Of a stretch of DNA of 64,000 nt, positions 8,303 to 15,883 are shown one piece after another (position 1 is the stretch's first letter; each line of letters opens with the position of its first letter). The notes under the pieces were generated by a model. That model ran no database searches. It was given only the letters and a program-made list of their open reading frames with translations, and was not told where the DNA came from. Both the position numbers and the translations under genes were made by a program. Source of the DNA: Holdemania massiliensis (lineage in GTDB: Bacteria > Bacillota_I > Bacilli_A > Erysipelotrichales > Erysipelotrichaceae); contig NZ_JAKNTK010000001.1 of the NCBI RefSeq assembly GCF_022440805.1, forward strand, positions 1,674,001 through 1,738,000, given 5' to 3'.

Positions 8303-9360
8303 TTGGCGTAAAACTGGCGGATGGGTGGCGGAATTCGACGAATCAGTTTATAAGAGCGCAAGATTCCGCACAACAGAAAGAAACTGATCAGACTGGTGCT
8401 TTTCTCCAGATGACAGGGGCTGACAGACCATTGCCGTTCACAGTGACTGGTAATGGTCTGAAAGAACCTGACAGTCAGGTAGATTATGATGCTTACAAAG
8501 TGTTTGATAATAATGATAGCACGGGTCTAAATATGGGCTCGGACCATCGGTGGGAAGGCGGACACAGAGCTTCCTGCTGGTTCGGTGGAATTAGAATTAG
8601 GGCTAAAAAGATTGTTTTGAAAACGGGTAACCGCGTAAACCCAGCGAATACAGTGAGCGTCATTCTCCATCCTGTAGAAGGCTCCGAGATTGTTGTCTGG
8701 TCTGCTAGTCCAGAAGCAAATTCAACTTACACAATTTCGGTTCCTGCCGAGAAACAGGTCGAGATTAAAGGAATAAGCGTTAACGATCAAAGTCAAGCCT
8801 ATCAGCGCATTGTAATTAAGACTTGTCAGATTACTGAATGGACACTGATTGAAAGAACCTCAGCTTGGCGAAAAATGGTAAAAAGGTGGGTCAAAAAAGC
8901 TGCAGAAGATGTAGATGGTATATTACACTTCGCGGAAAACTTTTATGATAAATACCGAGATTACGGAATTAGTCTGAGTGGCAAATCCAGTTGTTTCAGG
9001 TCAGTAACTGAAACTTGGGGGTCTGGATGGACAAATACAACAGACGATTCAGGCTATATGTATTTTGGTGATCGAAGAATTGTGCCGAAGGAAATTGTAA
9101 TGGCAACCGGATCTGAATCAAACAGAGGTTGGAACTTTTGGATTTATGGAATTAGAGAAGACGGTTCGCAGATTGCATATTTGAATGGCGAAAATATTCG
9201 AGCGTGGACTACAAGGAAAGTAACAATTACAGATACAACGCCGATTAAAGGAATTAGATTCAGACAAACTGCGTCTGCCTATAATAATATCCAAGTTCAG
9301 TATTGCCGAATCACAGAATGGGAAGAACCAGGTACTATCACAGCGTGGCAGCCGTTTTAG
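8299..9360 (+). CDS. Putative receptor-binding tail protein with duplicated domain
   Basis: 353 residues from TTG 8299, overlapping the fibre stop; no better start is visible. Contains two related beta-rich units, each with K-(x)-IV-(L/M)-(K/A)-TG near the beginning and C-(Q/R)-ITEW at the end (residues about 110-190 and 255-350), suggesting tandem jelly-roll / galactose-binding-like modules joined by a helical linker (FAENFYDKYRDYG). Base composition is visibly more A/T-rich than the surrounding tail genes. Position at the end of the fibre genes and before the lysin suggests a receptor-binding protein; no named family recognised. Confidence 0.55.
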   Translation: MIGVKLADGWRNSTNQFIRAQDSAQQKETDQTGAFLQMTGADRPLPFTVTGNGLKEPDSQVDYDAYKVFDNNDSTGLNMGSDHRWEGGHRASCWFGGIRIRAKKIVLKTGNRVNPANTVSVILHPVEGSEIVVWSASPEANSTYTISVPAEKQVEIKGISVNDQSQAYQRIVIKTCQITEWTLIERTSAWRKMVKRWVKKAAEDVDGILHFAENFYDKYRDYGISLSGKSSCFRSVTETWGSGWTNTTDDSGYMYFGDRRIVPKEIVMATGSESNRGWNFWIYGIREDGSQIAYLNGENIRAWTTRKVTITDTTPIKGIRFRQTASAYNNIQVQYCRITEWEEPGTITAWQPF

Positions 9361-9375
9361 ATAGGAGTGATGCTT

Positions 9376-10794
9376 ATGTATGATTACACATCACACGCTG
9401 ATCTCTGCCGGTGGGCGGAGCAGCAGCTCAACTGCAAGACCATCTACAAGCTCGGCGGCATAGGTCGTTTTGACGATGCAGGCCGCCGAGTGTTTGACTG
9501 TGTGGGGCTGATTAAGTGCTTTTTATGGCACGACTACGGCCCCGGCAACACTGGTTATTATGGTAAGACGGCGCCAGATATCAACGCTGATCAGATGTAC
9601 TCTAGGGCAACGGTCAAGGGTCCGATCGACACGATCCCGGACACCCCAGGGCTGCTTGTTTGGCAGCCAGGTCATATCGGGATCTACATCGGTGGCGGCC
9701 AAGTGATCGAGGCCACAGCCAAGCGATGGGGATCTGTTGGCAACTGCGTTGTCAAGTCACAATTCAAGGATAAAAACGCCGCGATGTACCGCGGCACATG
9801 GACACACTGGTTAAAGTGTCCTTTTTTAATGTATGAGGAGGAGGGATCTAAAATGTATTTAAAACCGGGTTACCAAAGTATCGCGTGGCAAGGTCAGACG
9901 ATCCACGTCTACAAGCGCAAAGAGGATCAGGATATCGGCTTAATGTCTGCCGGCGTGGATAAGGTACTTAAGACCATCGACAAGATCGACGATGATCACA
10001 TCCATCACTGTAAAGTAAACTGCAGCTACTTTGTCATGTCTGGATCCGACAGGGGCACTGTTTGTGGACGTCATCAGGGATTTACTGCAGACGGTCGACC
10101 AGATCAAGTTGAGTGGCTGGACGTAGTAGTGACCAAGGATAACAAGCTGATCGCTGGTGATCTGGCTAGTTGGGAGTACCCTGGCGATGAGGTCAAGGTC
10201 GGCTACAGTCCAGCGTGCATTGTCCTTTTGGGTGGTAAAGACGTGACGATGGTCTCCGGTGGCTCCGGTCAGTCTAAGTACACAACTGCCAACACTCAGA
10301 CGCTGCATATGCGAGATGCTGATGGCGTTGACGTCTTTGCTGTTGTCTCTGGCAAGCTCAACGGTGCCGCCTGCAGGCAGTTTGCTAAAGCCTATGACAT
10401 GATTTATTGCGCAATGCTGGACAGCGGTGGCAGCTCTCAGATGATTGTGGATGGCACTAAAAAAGTCTATACCGGCAGAGCGCTGCCAAACGTGCTGACG
10501 TTTTACAAAGCAGAGCAGCCGACGCCTGATCCGCAGCCGGATCCAGATGTTCCGGTAATTCCGACAGGACAGACGATGATCTTTAAGTGCGTAAAGAGTA
10601 GCACATCAAAAGGATATCCGTTGAGATCATCGGCGCCATCAGGCGCAGTCGTAAGCTATCTGCAGCCAGGCGAAAACGTCAAGGTTGTGGATATCCAAAA
10701 CAAGGGTAAAAACCAATATACGTCCGCTGCAGAGCCGTGGTGTTTAACTGACTACGGCTTATGGTTTGCTTATGATCGAGATTATTTTGAATAG
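9376..10794 (+). CDS. Phage lysin: NlpC/P60 domain plus phosphodiester glycosidase (NAGPA-like) domain
   Basis: 472 residues from ATG 9376 (AGGAG 8 bases upstream; an ATG at 9370 is too close). Residues 1-150 form an NlpC/P60-type cysteine peptidase: FDCVGLIKCFL (Cys), GHIGIYIGG (His) and the downstream VIEAT. Residues about 160-385 resemble the NAGPA / phosphodiester glycosidase fold: VNCSYFVMSG, SGGSGQ, and LDSGGSSQMIVDG followed by LPNVL. A Pro/Asp-rich linker (QPTPDPQPDPDVPVIP) leads to an SH3-like C-terminal domain, likely for wall binding. Expected to cut peptidoglycan stems and perhaps a phosphodiester-linked wall glycan. Followed by holin-type genes. Confidence 0.75.
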   Translation: MYDYTSHADLCRWAEQQLNCKTIYKLGGIGRFDDAGRRVFDCVGLIKCFLWHDYGPGNTGYYGKTAPDINADQMYSRATVKGPIDTIPDTPGLLVWQPGHIGIYIGGGQVIEATAKRWGSVGNCVVKSQFKDKNAAMYRGTWTHWLKCPFLMYEEEGSKMYLKPGYQSIAWQGQTIHVYKRKEDQDIGLMSAGVDKVLKTIDKIDDDHIHHCKVNCSYFVMSGSDRGTVCGRHQGFTADGRPDQVEWLDVVVTKDNKLIAGDLASWEYPGDEVKVGYSPACIVLLGGKDVTMVSGGSGQSKYTTANTQTLHMRDADGVDVFAVVSGKLNGAACRQFAKAYDMIYCAMLDSGGSSQMIVDGTKKVYTGRALPNVLTFYKAEQPTPDPQPDPDVPVIPTGQTMIFKCVKSSTSKGYPLRSSAPSGAVVSYLQPGENVKVVDIQNKGKNQYTSAAEPWCLTDYGLWFAYDRDYFE

Positions 10795-10806
10795 GGGGAA
10801 TAAAAA

Positions 10807-10992
10807 ATGGAAGACATCAAAAAGCGTATCTCCAAGTTGGTCGATCTGAAATCGATCATCTCCATCATCATGGTGGCCGCAATGGTTGCCGGATTTTTTT
10901 GTAAGATGGTATCTGCAGAGCAATTCGTTCCGCTGGTTACGATGATCGTGACCTTTTATTTTGCTAAGCAGGATAAGCCTGATAAGGAGTAA
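10807..10992 (+). CDS. Small membrane protein, holin-like
   Basis: 61 residues with GGGGG-rich ribosome site before the ATG. A charged N-terminus (EDIKKRISK) is followed by one or two hydrophobic segments (IISIIMVAAMVAGFFC, FVPLVTMIVTFYFA) and a charged tail, the plan of small holins. Located directly after the lysin. Holin activity is inferred from size, topology and position. Confidence 0.6.
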   Translation: MEDIKKRISKLVDLKSIISIIMVAAMVAGFFCKMVSAEQFVPLVTMIVTFYFAKQDKPDKE

Positions 10993-10997
10993 TCGCG

Positions 10998-11312
10998 ATG
11001 CTTGAGTTTATCTCTACGCACATCATGGAGCTTGGTTGGACTTGTATTGTCGGCATCCTTGCGATGCTATACAAGACGGTCCAAAAAAACTTTAAAAAAG
11101 TATTGGCCGATAATCAAAATATGAAGTTTGGTGTTCAGGCAGTGCTCCATGATAGGCTTATACAAAAATGCACTTATATCATCCAGCGTGGTTATGTAAC
11201 CACAGATGACCTTGACGAGCTTGAGGAGCTTAACAAGCCTTACAAGGCGCTTGGCGGCAACGGCACAGTTAAAACGGCATTAGAAAAAGTCAAGCAGCTG
11301 CCACTTAAATAG
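10998..11312 (+). CDS. Phage lysis-module membrane protein
   Basis: 104 residues. One N-terminal membrane segment (GWTCIVGILAMLYKTV) is followed by a conserved soluble part with LHDRLIQKCTYIIQRGY and YKALGGNGTVK, a pattern I recognise as recurrent in small lysis-cassette proteins of Firmicute phages often annotated as holin or hypothetical. Last gene of the prophage operon, followed at once by a strong terminator. Confidence 0.6.
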   Translation: MLEFISTHIMELGWTCIVGILAMLYKTVQKNFKKVLADNQNMKFGVQAVLHDRLIQKCTYIIQRGYVTTDDLDELEELNKPYKALGGNGTVKTALEKVKQLPLK

Positions 11313-11318
11313 CAAATA

Positions 11319-11353
11319 CCCCACCTTCCTTAATCGGAGGGTGGGGCTTTTTT
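11319..11353 (+). terminator. Intrinsic terminator closing the prophage operon
   Basis: CCCCACC (11319-11325) pairs with GGTGGGG (11340-11346); inner bases TTCC/GGAG can extend it; CTTTTTT follows. It lies just after the last prophage gene. Confidence 0.85.
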
Positions 11354-11511
11354 GTAGTTAAATATTGCATCCTTATTATATAAAGTGTTTGTGTTTGTCA
11401 CTAGATTGTTACTAACTTTGCTTTTTTGGACAATTTTGCTATGTATAAATAGTTAAGAAAAAGCCTTAAAATAAGCGAGTAAAGCACGTATCATTGCTTA
11501 TTGAATTATGC
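11354..11511. other. Prophage-host junction, no gene
   Basis: A/T-rich stretch between the phage terminator and the ybeY promoter. The right attachment site should lie here, but the left end of the prophage is outside the window, so no core repeat can be identified. No tRNA gene is visible. Confidence 0.4.
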
Positions 11512-11517
11512 TATAAT
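11508..11517 (+). promoter_or_regulatory. Extended -10 promoter for ybeY operon
   Basis: TATGC then TATAAT at 11512-11517 gives an extended -10 (TG-n-TATAAT) about 30 bases before the ybeY start; the -35 region is weak. Confidence 0.5.
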
Positions 11518-11543
11518 AGCAATGCAAAAATCAAGAGGTGAAG

Positions 11544-12011
11544 ATGATGATAACCTGTACTTTTGTCAATAAAACGCGGGAAAAGCAATGGAAAGAATAT
11601 TATGCGGATTTTGAGAAGATTGCAGCGCATGCGCTGACAGTCTTAGACAAGCCGGGCGACTATACGATTTCAGTGATTCTGGTCAAATCCAAACGAATCC
11701 ACCAGATTAATCGCGACTATCGGCAGGTGGACCGACCGACGGATGTGATTTCGTTTGCGGCCTGCGACAGTCAGGATGAATTTGAATTAATCGAGGAAGC
11801 CGAAGTCGAGCTAGGCGACATCTTCATCAATGTTGAAGCTGCCATCACCCAGGCTGAGGAATATGGTCACTCCCTGCGCCGGGAAATCTGTTTTCTGTTT
11901 ACCCATGGCCTTCTACATTGCTTTGGTTATGATCACATGCAGCCGGATGAGGAAAAAATCATGTTTGAGCTTCAGCATGAAATTCTTGATCCACTGGTGC
12001 CAAGATCCTAA
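11544..12011 (+). CDS. ybeY: Endoribonuclease YbeY (rRNA maturation factor)
   Basis: 155 residues from ATG 11544, with AGAGG five bases upstream (ATG 11547 or GTG 11538 are alternatives). Contains the zinc-binding signature H-GLL-H-CFGYD-H at about residues 120-130 and the RPTDVISFA segment, both diagnostic of YbeY, the metallo-endoribonuclease needed for 16S rRNA 3' processing and ribosome quality control. It leads the conserved Firmicutes run ybeY-dgkA-cdd-era-recO; the usual upstream partner phoH is replaced by prophage here. Stop overlaps the next ATG. Confidence 0.95.
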   Translation: MMITCTFVNKTREKQWKEYYADFEKIAAHALTVLDKPGDYTISVILVKSKRIHQINRDYRQVDRPTDVISFAACDSQDEFELIEEAEVELGDIFINVEAAITQAEEYGHSLRREICFLFTHGLLHCFGYDHMQPDEEKIMFELQHEILDPLVPRS

Positions 12012-12358
12012 TGCAGGCTTTTATCAAAAAATTCAAGCCTGCGTTTGAAGGCTTGATCTGCGCTGCGCAGGACCGCAGCATCGCACTGCAGCTGGGACTG
12101 GCCGTGCTCGCCGGATTAGCCGGCATTGTTCTGGGCTTTGTGTGGTGGGAATGGGCGTTGGTGATCACGCTGATCGGCTTGGTGGTGACCGCGGAAATAC
12201 TGAACACCGCGATTGAAAAACTGTGTGATTTTGTCCAGCCCAATCACGATCCCCGGATCAAAACGATTAAAGATCTGGCCGCGGCGGCAGTGCTGTTTGC
12301 ATCGCTGACGGCGCTGATCGTCGGTCTGATGCTGGTTGTCATCCATCTAATAAGATAG
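12011..12358 (+). CDS. dgkA: Undecaprenol / diacylglycerol kinase, DgkA family
   Basis: 115 residues with three membrane helices (about 25-45, 47-68, 90-113). The signature EILNTAIEKLCDFV lies at about residues 60-73 and carries the catalytic Glu and metal-binding residues of small integral-membrane lipid kinases. In Firmicutes this enzyme phosphorylates undecaprenol to recycle the cell-wall lipid carrier. Start overlaps ybeY (TAATG). The position between ybeY and cdd is conserved in this phylum. Confidence 0.92.
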   Translation: MQAFIKKFKPAFEGLICAAQDRSIALQLGLAVLAGLAGIVLGFVWWEWALVITLIGLVVTAEILNTAIEKLCDFVQPNHDPRIKTIKDLAAAAVLFASLTALIVGLMLVVIHLIR

Positions 12359-12373
12359 AACAGGAGAAATAAA

Positions 12374-12769
12374 ATGTACGAAAATTTAGTCAAAGAAGCT
12401 TTTGCGGCGATGCAATCCGCATATGCTCCCTATTCCAACTATCATGTCGGAGCGTGTGTCTTATGCAAGGATGGCCGCACCTTTCGCGGCGTGAACATTG
12501 AGAATGCTTCCTATGGGGCTACCAACTGCGCTGAACGCAGTGCCGTTTTTGCCGCCTATTCCTATGGATACCGCAAAAATGAAATTGAAGCGATCGCGAT
12601 TGTCAGCGATGGTGCGCGGATCGGCACGCCATGCGGAATTTGCCGTCAGGTGCTCAGCGAACTGCTGAACAGCGATACCCCGATCATCCTGTCCAACGGT
12701 AAGGAAACCATGACGACAACCATCGCCGAACTGCTGCCGATGAGCTTTGGCATGGAGGATCTGGCATGA
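12374..12769 (+). CDS. cdd: Cytidine deaminase
   Basis: 131 residues, the length of tetrameric cytidine deaminases. Zinc-site motifs are N-C-A-E-R (catalytic Glu, first Cys) at about residues 52-56 and P-C-G-I-C-R at about 85-90 (two further Cys); the substrate motif GxNxENASY is visible as GVNIENASYG. Converts cytidine or deoxycytidine to uridine compounds in pyrimidine salvage. AGGAG ribosome site at 12361-12365; stop overlaps the era start (ATGA at 12766). Confidence 0.95.
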   Translation: MYENLVKEAFAAMQSAYAPYSNYHVGACVLCKDGRTFRGVNIENASYGATNCAERSAVFAAYSYGYRKNEIEAIAIVSDGARIGTPCGICRQVLSELLNSDTPIILSNGKETMTTTIAELLPMSFGMEDLA

Positions 12770-13662
12770 AGTCCGGCTTCGTCGCGCTGATCGGCCGGCC
12801 CAATGCCGGGAAAAGCACATTGCTCAACGCTTTGGTTCAGCAGAAGGTGGCGATCATTTCCCCTAAACCTCAGACGACCCGCAATTCGATCCGGGCCATT
12901 CGCACGGATGACGATTCGCAAATTATTTTTGTGGATACGCCGGGCATTCATAAACCCAAGCATGAACTAGGGACCCAGATGAATAAGGAAGCTTATTCTG
13001 CGGCGGCGGGGGTGGATTTGATCTACTATCTGGTCGACGGCTCGGTTCCCTTTGGCAGCGGTGATGAATTTGTGCTGAACACGCTTCGGCAGATGCATCT
13101 GCCGGTGTACTTGATCCTCAACAAAATTGATCTTTTGGAAAAAGAACAGCTGATCGAGCTTTTGCTTCAATGGCAGAAACGGATGGATTTCAAAGAGATC
13201 ATTCCGATCAGCGCCAAGACGCAGAACAACCTGGATCAGCTGATTGAAGTGACCAAAAATGATCTGACCGACGGCGTGCAGTATTATCCGGCGGATCAGG
13301 TCTGTGATTATCCAGAACAGTTCATCATGGCGGAAATCATTCGTGAAAAAGTGCTGATGCTGACAGAAGAAGAAGTTCCCCATTCCGTAGCCGTGGTGAT
13401 CGAACGAATTCGCAAGAACCGCGAACATCTGATTATCAACGCGATGATCTTAGTGGAACGCGATTCGCAAAAGGGCATTATCATCGGTAAACAAGGCAGA
13501 ATGATCAAACAGATTGGGATGCAGGCGCGGGAAGAACTTCAGGGACTGCTGGGGGAACCGATCTTTCTGGAGCTGTTTGTGCGGGTGGAAAAAGACTGGC
13601 GCAACAAGCGTGCCAAACTGCAGCAGTTAGGCTATATCCAGACGGAGCTTGAGGATGAGTGA
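12766..13662 (+). CDS. era: GTPase Era
   Basis: 298 residues. G-domain motifs: GRPNAGKST (G1), DTPG (G3) and NKIDLL (G4); then a C-terminal KH RNA-binding domain with GIIIGKQGRMIKQIG. Era binds the 3' end region of 16S rRNA and acts in 30S assembly; it functionally joins ybeY upstream. Normal length. Overlaps cdd by 4 and recO by 8 bases, so the cluster is translationally coupled. Confidence 0.97.
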   Translation: MKSGFVALIGRPNAGKSTLLNALVQQKVAIISPKPQTTRNSIRAIRTDDDSQIIFVDTPGIHKPKHELGTQMNKEAYSAAAGVDLIYYLVDGSVPFGSGDEFVLNTLRQMHLPVYLILNKIDLLEKEQLIELLLQWQKRMDFKEIIPISAKTQNNLDQLIEVTKNDLTDGVQYYPADQVCDYPEQFIMAEIIREKVLMLTEEEVPHSVAVVIERIRKNREHLIINAMILVERDSQKGIIIGKQGRMIKQIGMQAREELQGLLGEPIFLELFVRVEKDWRNKRAKLQQLGYIQTELEDE

Positions 13663-14407
13663 AGCTAGAATTGAAGCGGTAATTCTGAAGCAGCAGGACT
13701 ATCGGGAAAACGACGCGCTGATTACGGTGCTGTCGCGGGAACATGGCAAGCTGGGCTTTGTCTGCCGCGGCATCCGCAAGATGGCAAGCAAAAACGCGGT
13801 GTCCTGCATGCCGTTCGTCCTGTCGGAACTGATGTTTGAGTACAAGGAACAGGCGACGCTGTTTTCGTTAAAAACCGCGCGGGTGTTGGCGTCACATCGG
13901 TATATTCGCGAAGATTTGGAGAAAATGACAATTGCCCAGGTGATGTGTGAGATCGCAGATAAGCTTTTAGAACAGGGTGAGAGTGATCTGGAAGCGGCGG
14001 CGGAGGTCTATGATCTGTTAAGTGCCAGTCTGGATCGGTTGGATCAAGAGGCGGATAGCTATCTGATTCTGGCGCAGTTTGCCGCCTTGATTCTGAAAGT
14101 GGAAGGCATTGAGCCGATCGTCGATGAATGCGTCCTATGCTCGAATACTCAGGTTCAGACGATTTCCGTGGAAGAAGGCGGATTTCTGTGCGCGGAATGC
14201 GCAGCGATGGTGCATGCCCGGCCAATGGAGGTCGGAGCGTTAAAACGTTTCCGGCTGATCAACAAGGCGCAGCTCGTCCACTTTAAGCAGCTTCAACCCT
14301 ATGGCCCCTGGACAAAAAAAGATGCGGAATTGCTGGTCGAATTTTTAATGCTACACAGTGGTGTAAAGCTGGAAAGTTGGCGCTTTCTGGACCGTTTATC
14401 CAATTGA
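13655..14407 (+). CDS. recO: DNA repair protein RecO
   Basis: 250 residues from ATG 13655 (GGAG 7 bases upstream; an in-frame TTG at 13649 is weaker). N-terminal OB-fold begins EAVILKQQDYRENDALITVL; REHGKLGFVCRG is typical. A zinc finger in the C-terminal half has C-V-L-C and C-A-E-C. RecO loads RecA onto SSB-coated DNA with RecR. Follows era as in most Firmicutes. The glyS promoter -35 overlaps its stop codon. Confidence 0.93.
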   Translation: MSEARIEAVILKQQDYRENDALITVLSREHGKLGFVCRGIRKMASKNAVSCMPFVLSELMFEYKEQATLFSLKTARVLASHRYIREDLEKMTIAQVMCEIADKLLEQGESDLEAAAEVYDLLSASLDRLDQEADSYLILAQFAALILKVEGIEPIVDECVLCSNTQVQTISVEEGGFLCAECAAMVHARPMEVGALKRFRLINKAQLVHFKQLQPYGPWTKKDAELLVEFLMLHSGVKLESWRFLDRLSN

Positions 14408-14433
14408 CGAAAAGCGCTGATTTGTACTATAAT
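14404..14433 (+). promoter_or_regulatory. SigA-type promoter for glyS
   Basis: TTGACG (14404-14409), 18-base spacer, TATAAT (14428-14433). The leader to the glyS start is only about 35 bases, too short for a T-box riboswitch, unlike many Firmicute aminoacyl-tRNA synthetase genes. Confidence 0.75.
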
Positions 14434-14472
14434 AAACTTTGTCTATAAAAATAAAGAAATGAGGAATTGATC

Positions 14473-15849
14473 ATGGCAGTGAAACAGTTTGAGACGATTG
14501 TCGCGCACGCAAAAAATTCCGGTTTTGTGTTTCAGGGCTCCGAAATTTACGGTGGCCTGAGCAATACCTGGGATTTCGGTCCGCTGGGCGTTGAACTCAA
14601 AGACAATATTAAACGGGCCTGGTGGAAGAAGTTCATTCAGTCCCATCCAAATAACGTCGGCATCCAGGCGGCGATCTTAATGAATCCGAAGGTGTGGGAA
14701 GCCAGCGGTCACTTAAAAGGCTTTTCTGATCCTTTGATGGACTGCCGTCACTGCAAGACCCGTCACCGCGCGGATCACCTGATTGAAGAAGCGACGGAAG
14801 GCAAGGTGGTGCCGGAGGGCTGGAGCAACGAAAAGATGATGGATTTTATCAAGGAAAACCACATTGCCTGCCCGAATTGCGGCAGTCATGACTTTACGGA
14901 TATCCGTCAGTTCAACCTGATGTTTAAAACCTTCCAAGGCATTTTGGAGGATGCAAAGAATACGATTTATCTGCGTCCGGAAACCGCCCAGGGCATGTTT
15001 GTCAACTTCAAGAATGTCCAGCGCTCAATGCGCCGCAAGCTGCCGTTTGGCATCGGTCAGATCGGCAAAAGCTTCCGCAACGAAATCACACCGGGCAACT
15101 TCATTTTCCGCACCCGTGAATTTGAACAGATGGAAATGGAATTTTTCTGCAAGCCAGGCGAGGATCTCGAATGGTATGAATACTGGAAAAATTTCTGCAT
15201 GAGCTGGCTGACCCGTCTCGGTTTAACAACGGAGAACCTGCGGTTTCGGGAACATACGCCGGAAGAGCTGGCCTTCTATTCCAAAGGCACCAGCGATATT
15301 GAATATCTGTTCCCTTTTGGCTGGGGTGAACTGTGGGGGATTGCCGACCGGACCGATTATGACCTGAAATGTCATCAGGAACATTCCGGTGAGTCCTTAG
15401 AATATCTCGATCCGCAGACCAATGAAAAATATCTGCCGTACTGCGTGGAACCGGCAGTCGGTGTTGAACGTTTGATGCTGGCTTTCCTGTGCGATGCTTA
15501 TGATGAAGAAGTGATCAATGAAAAGGATACCCGCATTGTTCTGCATCTGCATCCGGCCCTGGCTCCGATCAAAGCCTGCATTCTGCCGCTGTCCAAACAA
15601 CTTTCCCAGCAAGCGAAGGATGTCTATGGTCAGCTGGCTGACAGCTTTGTCTGTGAGTATGATGAGGCTGGCAGCATCGGTAAGCGTTACCGCCGTCAGG
15701 ATGCAATTGGAACGCCGTTTTGTGTCACAATTGATTTTGAAACGGAAAAGGATGGCTGCGTCACCGTGCGTGAGCGCGACAGTATGAATCAGGTGCGTCT
15801 GCCGATCAGTGAATTGGAAGCGCACATCCAAGCAGCGCTGAAATTCTGA
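14473..15849 (+). CDS. glyS: Glycyl-tRNA synthetase, dimeric type
   Basis: 458 residues from ATG 14473 (GAGGAA upstream; TTG 14467 is an alternative). Class II features: motif around NLMFKTFQG, YLRPETAQGMFVNF, EIGKSFRNEI-like motif 2 (GQIGKSFRNEITPGNFIFR) with REFEQMEMEFF, and motif 3 near EPAVGVERLMLAFL. A zinc-binding insertion has CRHCKTRH and CPNCGSHD. The C-terminal anticodon domain starts at about 360. Single-chain eukaryote-like GlyRS, not the alpha2beta2 enzyme. Charges tRNA-Gly. Confidence 0.96.
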   Translation: MAVKQFETIVAHAKNSGFVFQGSEIYGGLSNTWDFGPLGVELKDNIKRAWWKKFIQSHPNNVGIQAAILMNPKVWEASGHLKGFSDPLMDCRHCKTRHRADHLIEEATEGKVVPEGWSNEKMMDFIKENHIACPNCGSHDFTDIRQFNLMFKTFQGILEDAKNTIYLRPETAQGMFVNFKNVQRSMRRKLPFGIGQIGKSFRNEITPGNFIFRTREFEQMEMEFFCKPGEDLEWYEYWKNFCMSWLTRLGLTTENLRFREHTPEELAFYSKGTSDIEYLFPFGWGELWGIADRTDYDLKCHQEHSGESLEYLDPQTNEKYLPYCVEPAVGVERLMLAFLCDAYDEEVINEKDTRIVLHLHPALAPIKACILPLSKQLSQQAKDVYGQLADSFVCEYDEAGSIGKRYRRQDAIGTPFCVTIDFETEKDGCVTVRERDSMNQVRLPISELEAHIQAALKF

Positions 15850-15883
15850 TTCGGATTGAATGGGCAGAACAGGGGGGATGATG

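Noticed and set aside
11354..11511. tRNA gene as prophage attachment site
   Set aside because: No cloverleaf or TTC-arm sequence seen.
14434..14472. T-box riboswitch for glyS
   Set aside because: Leader is only about 35 bases; no room for stem I or antiterminator.
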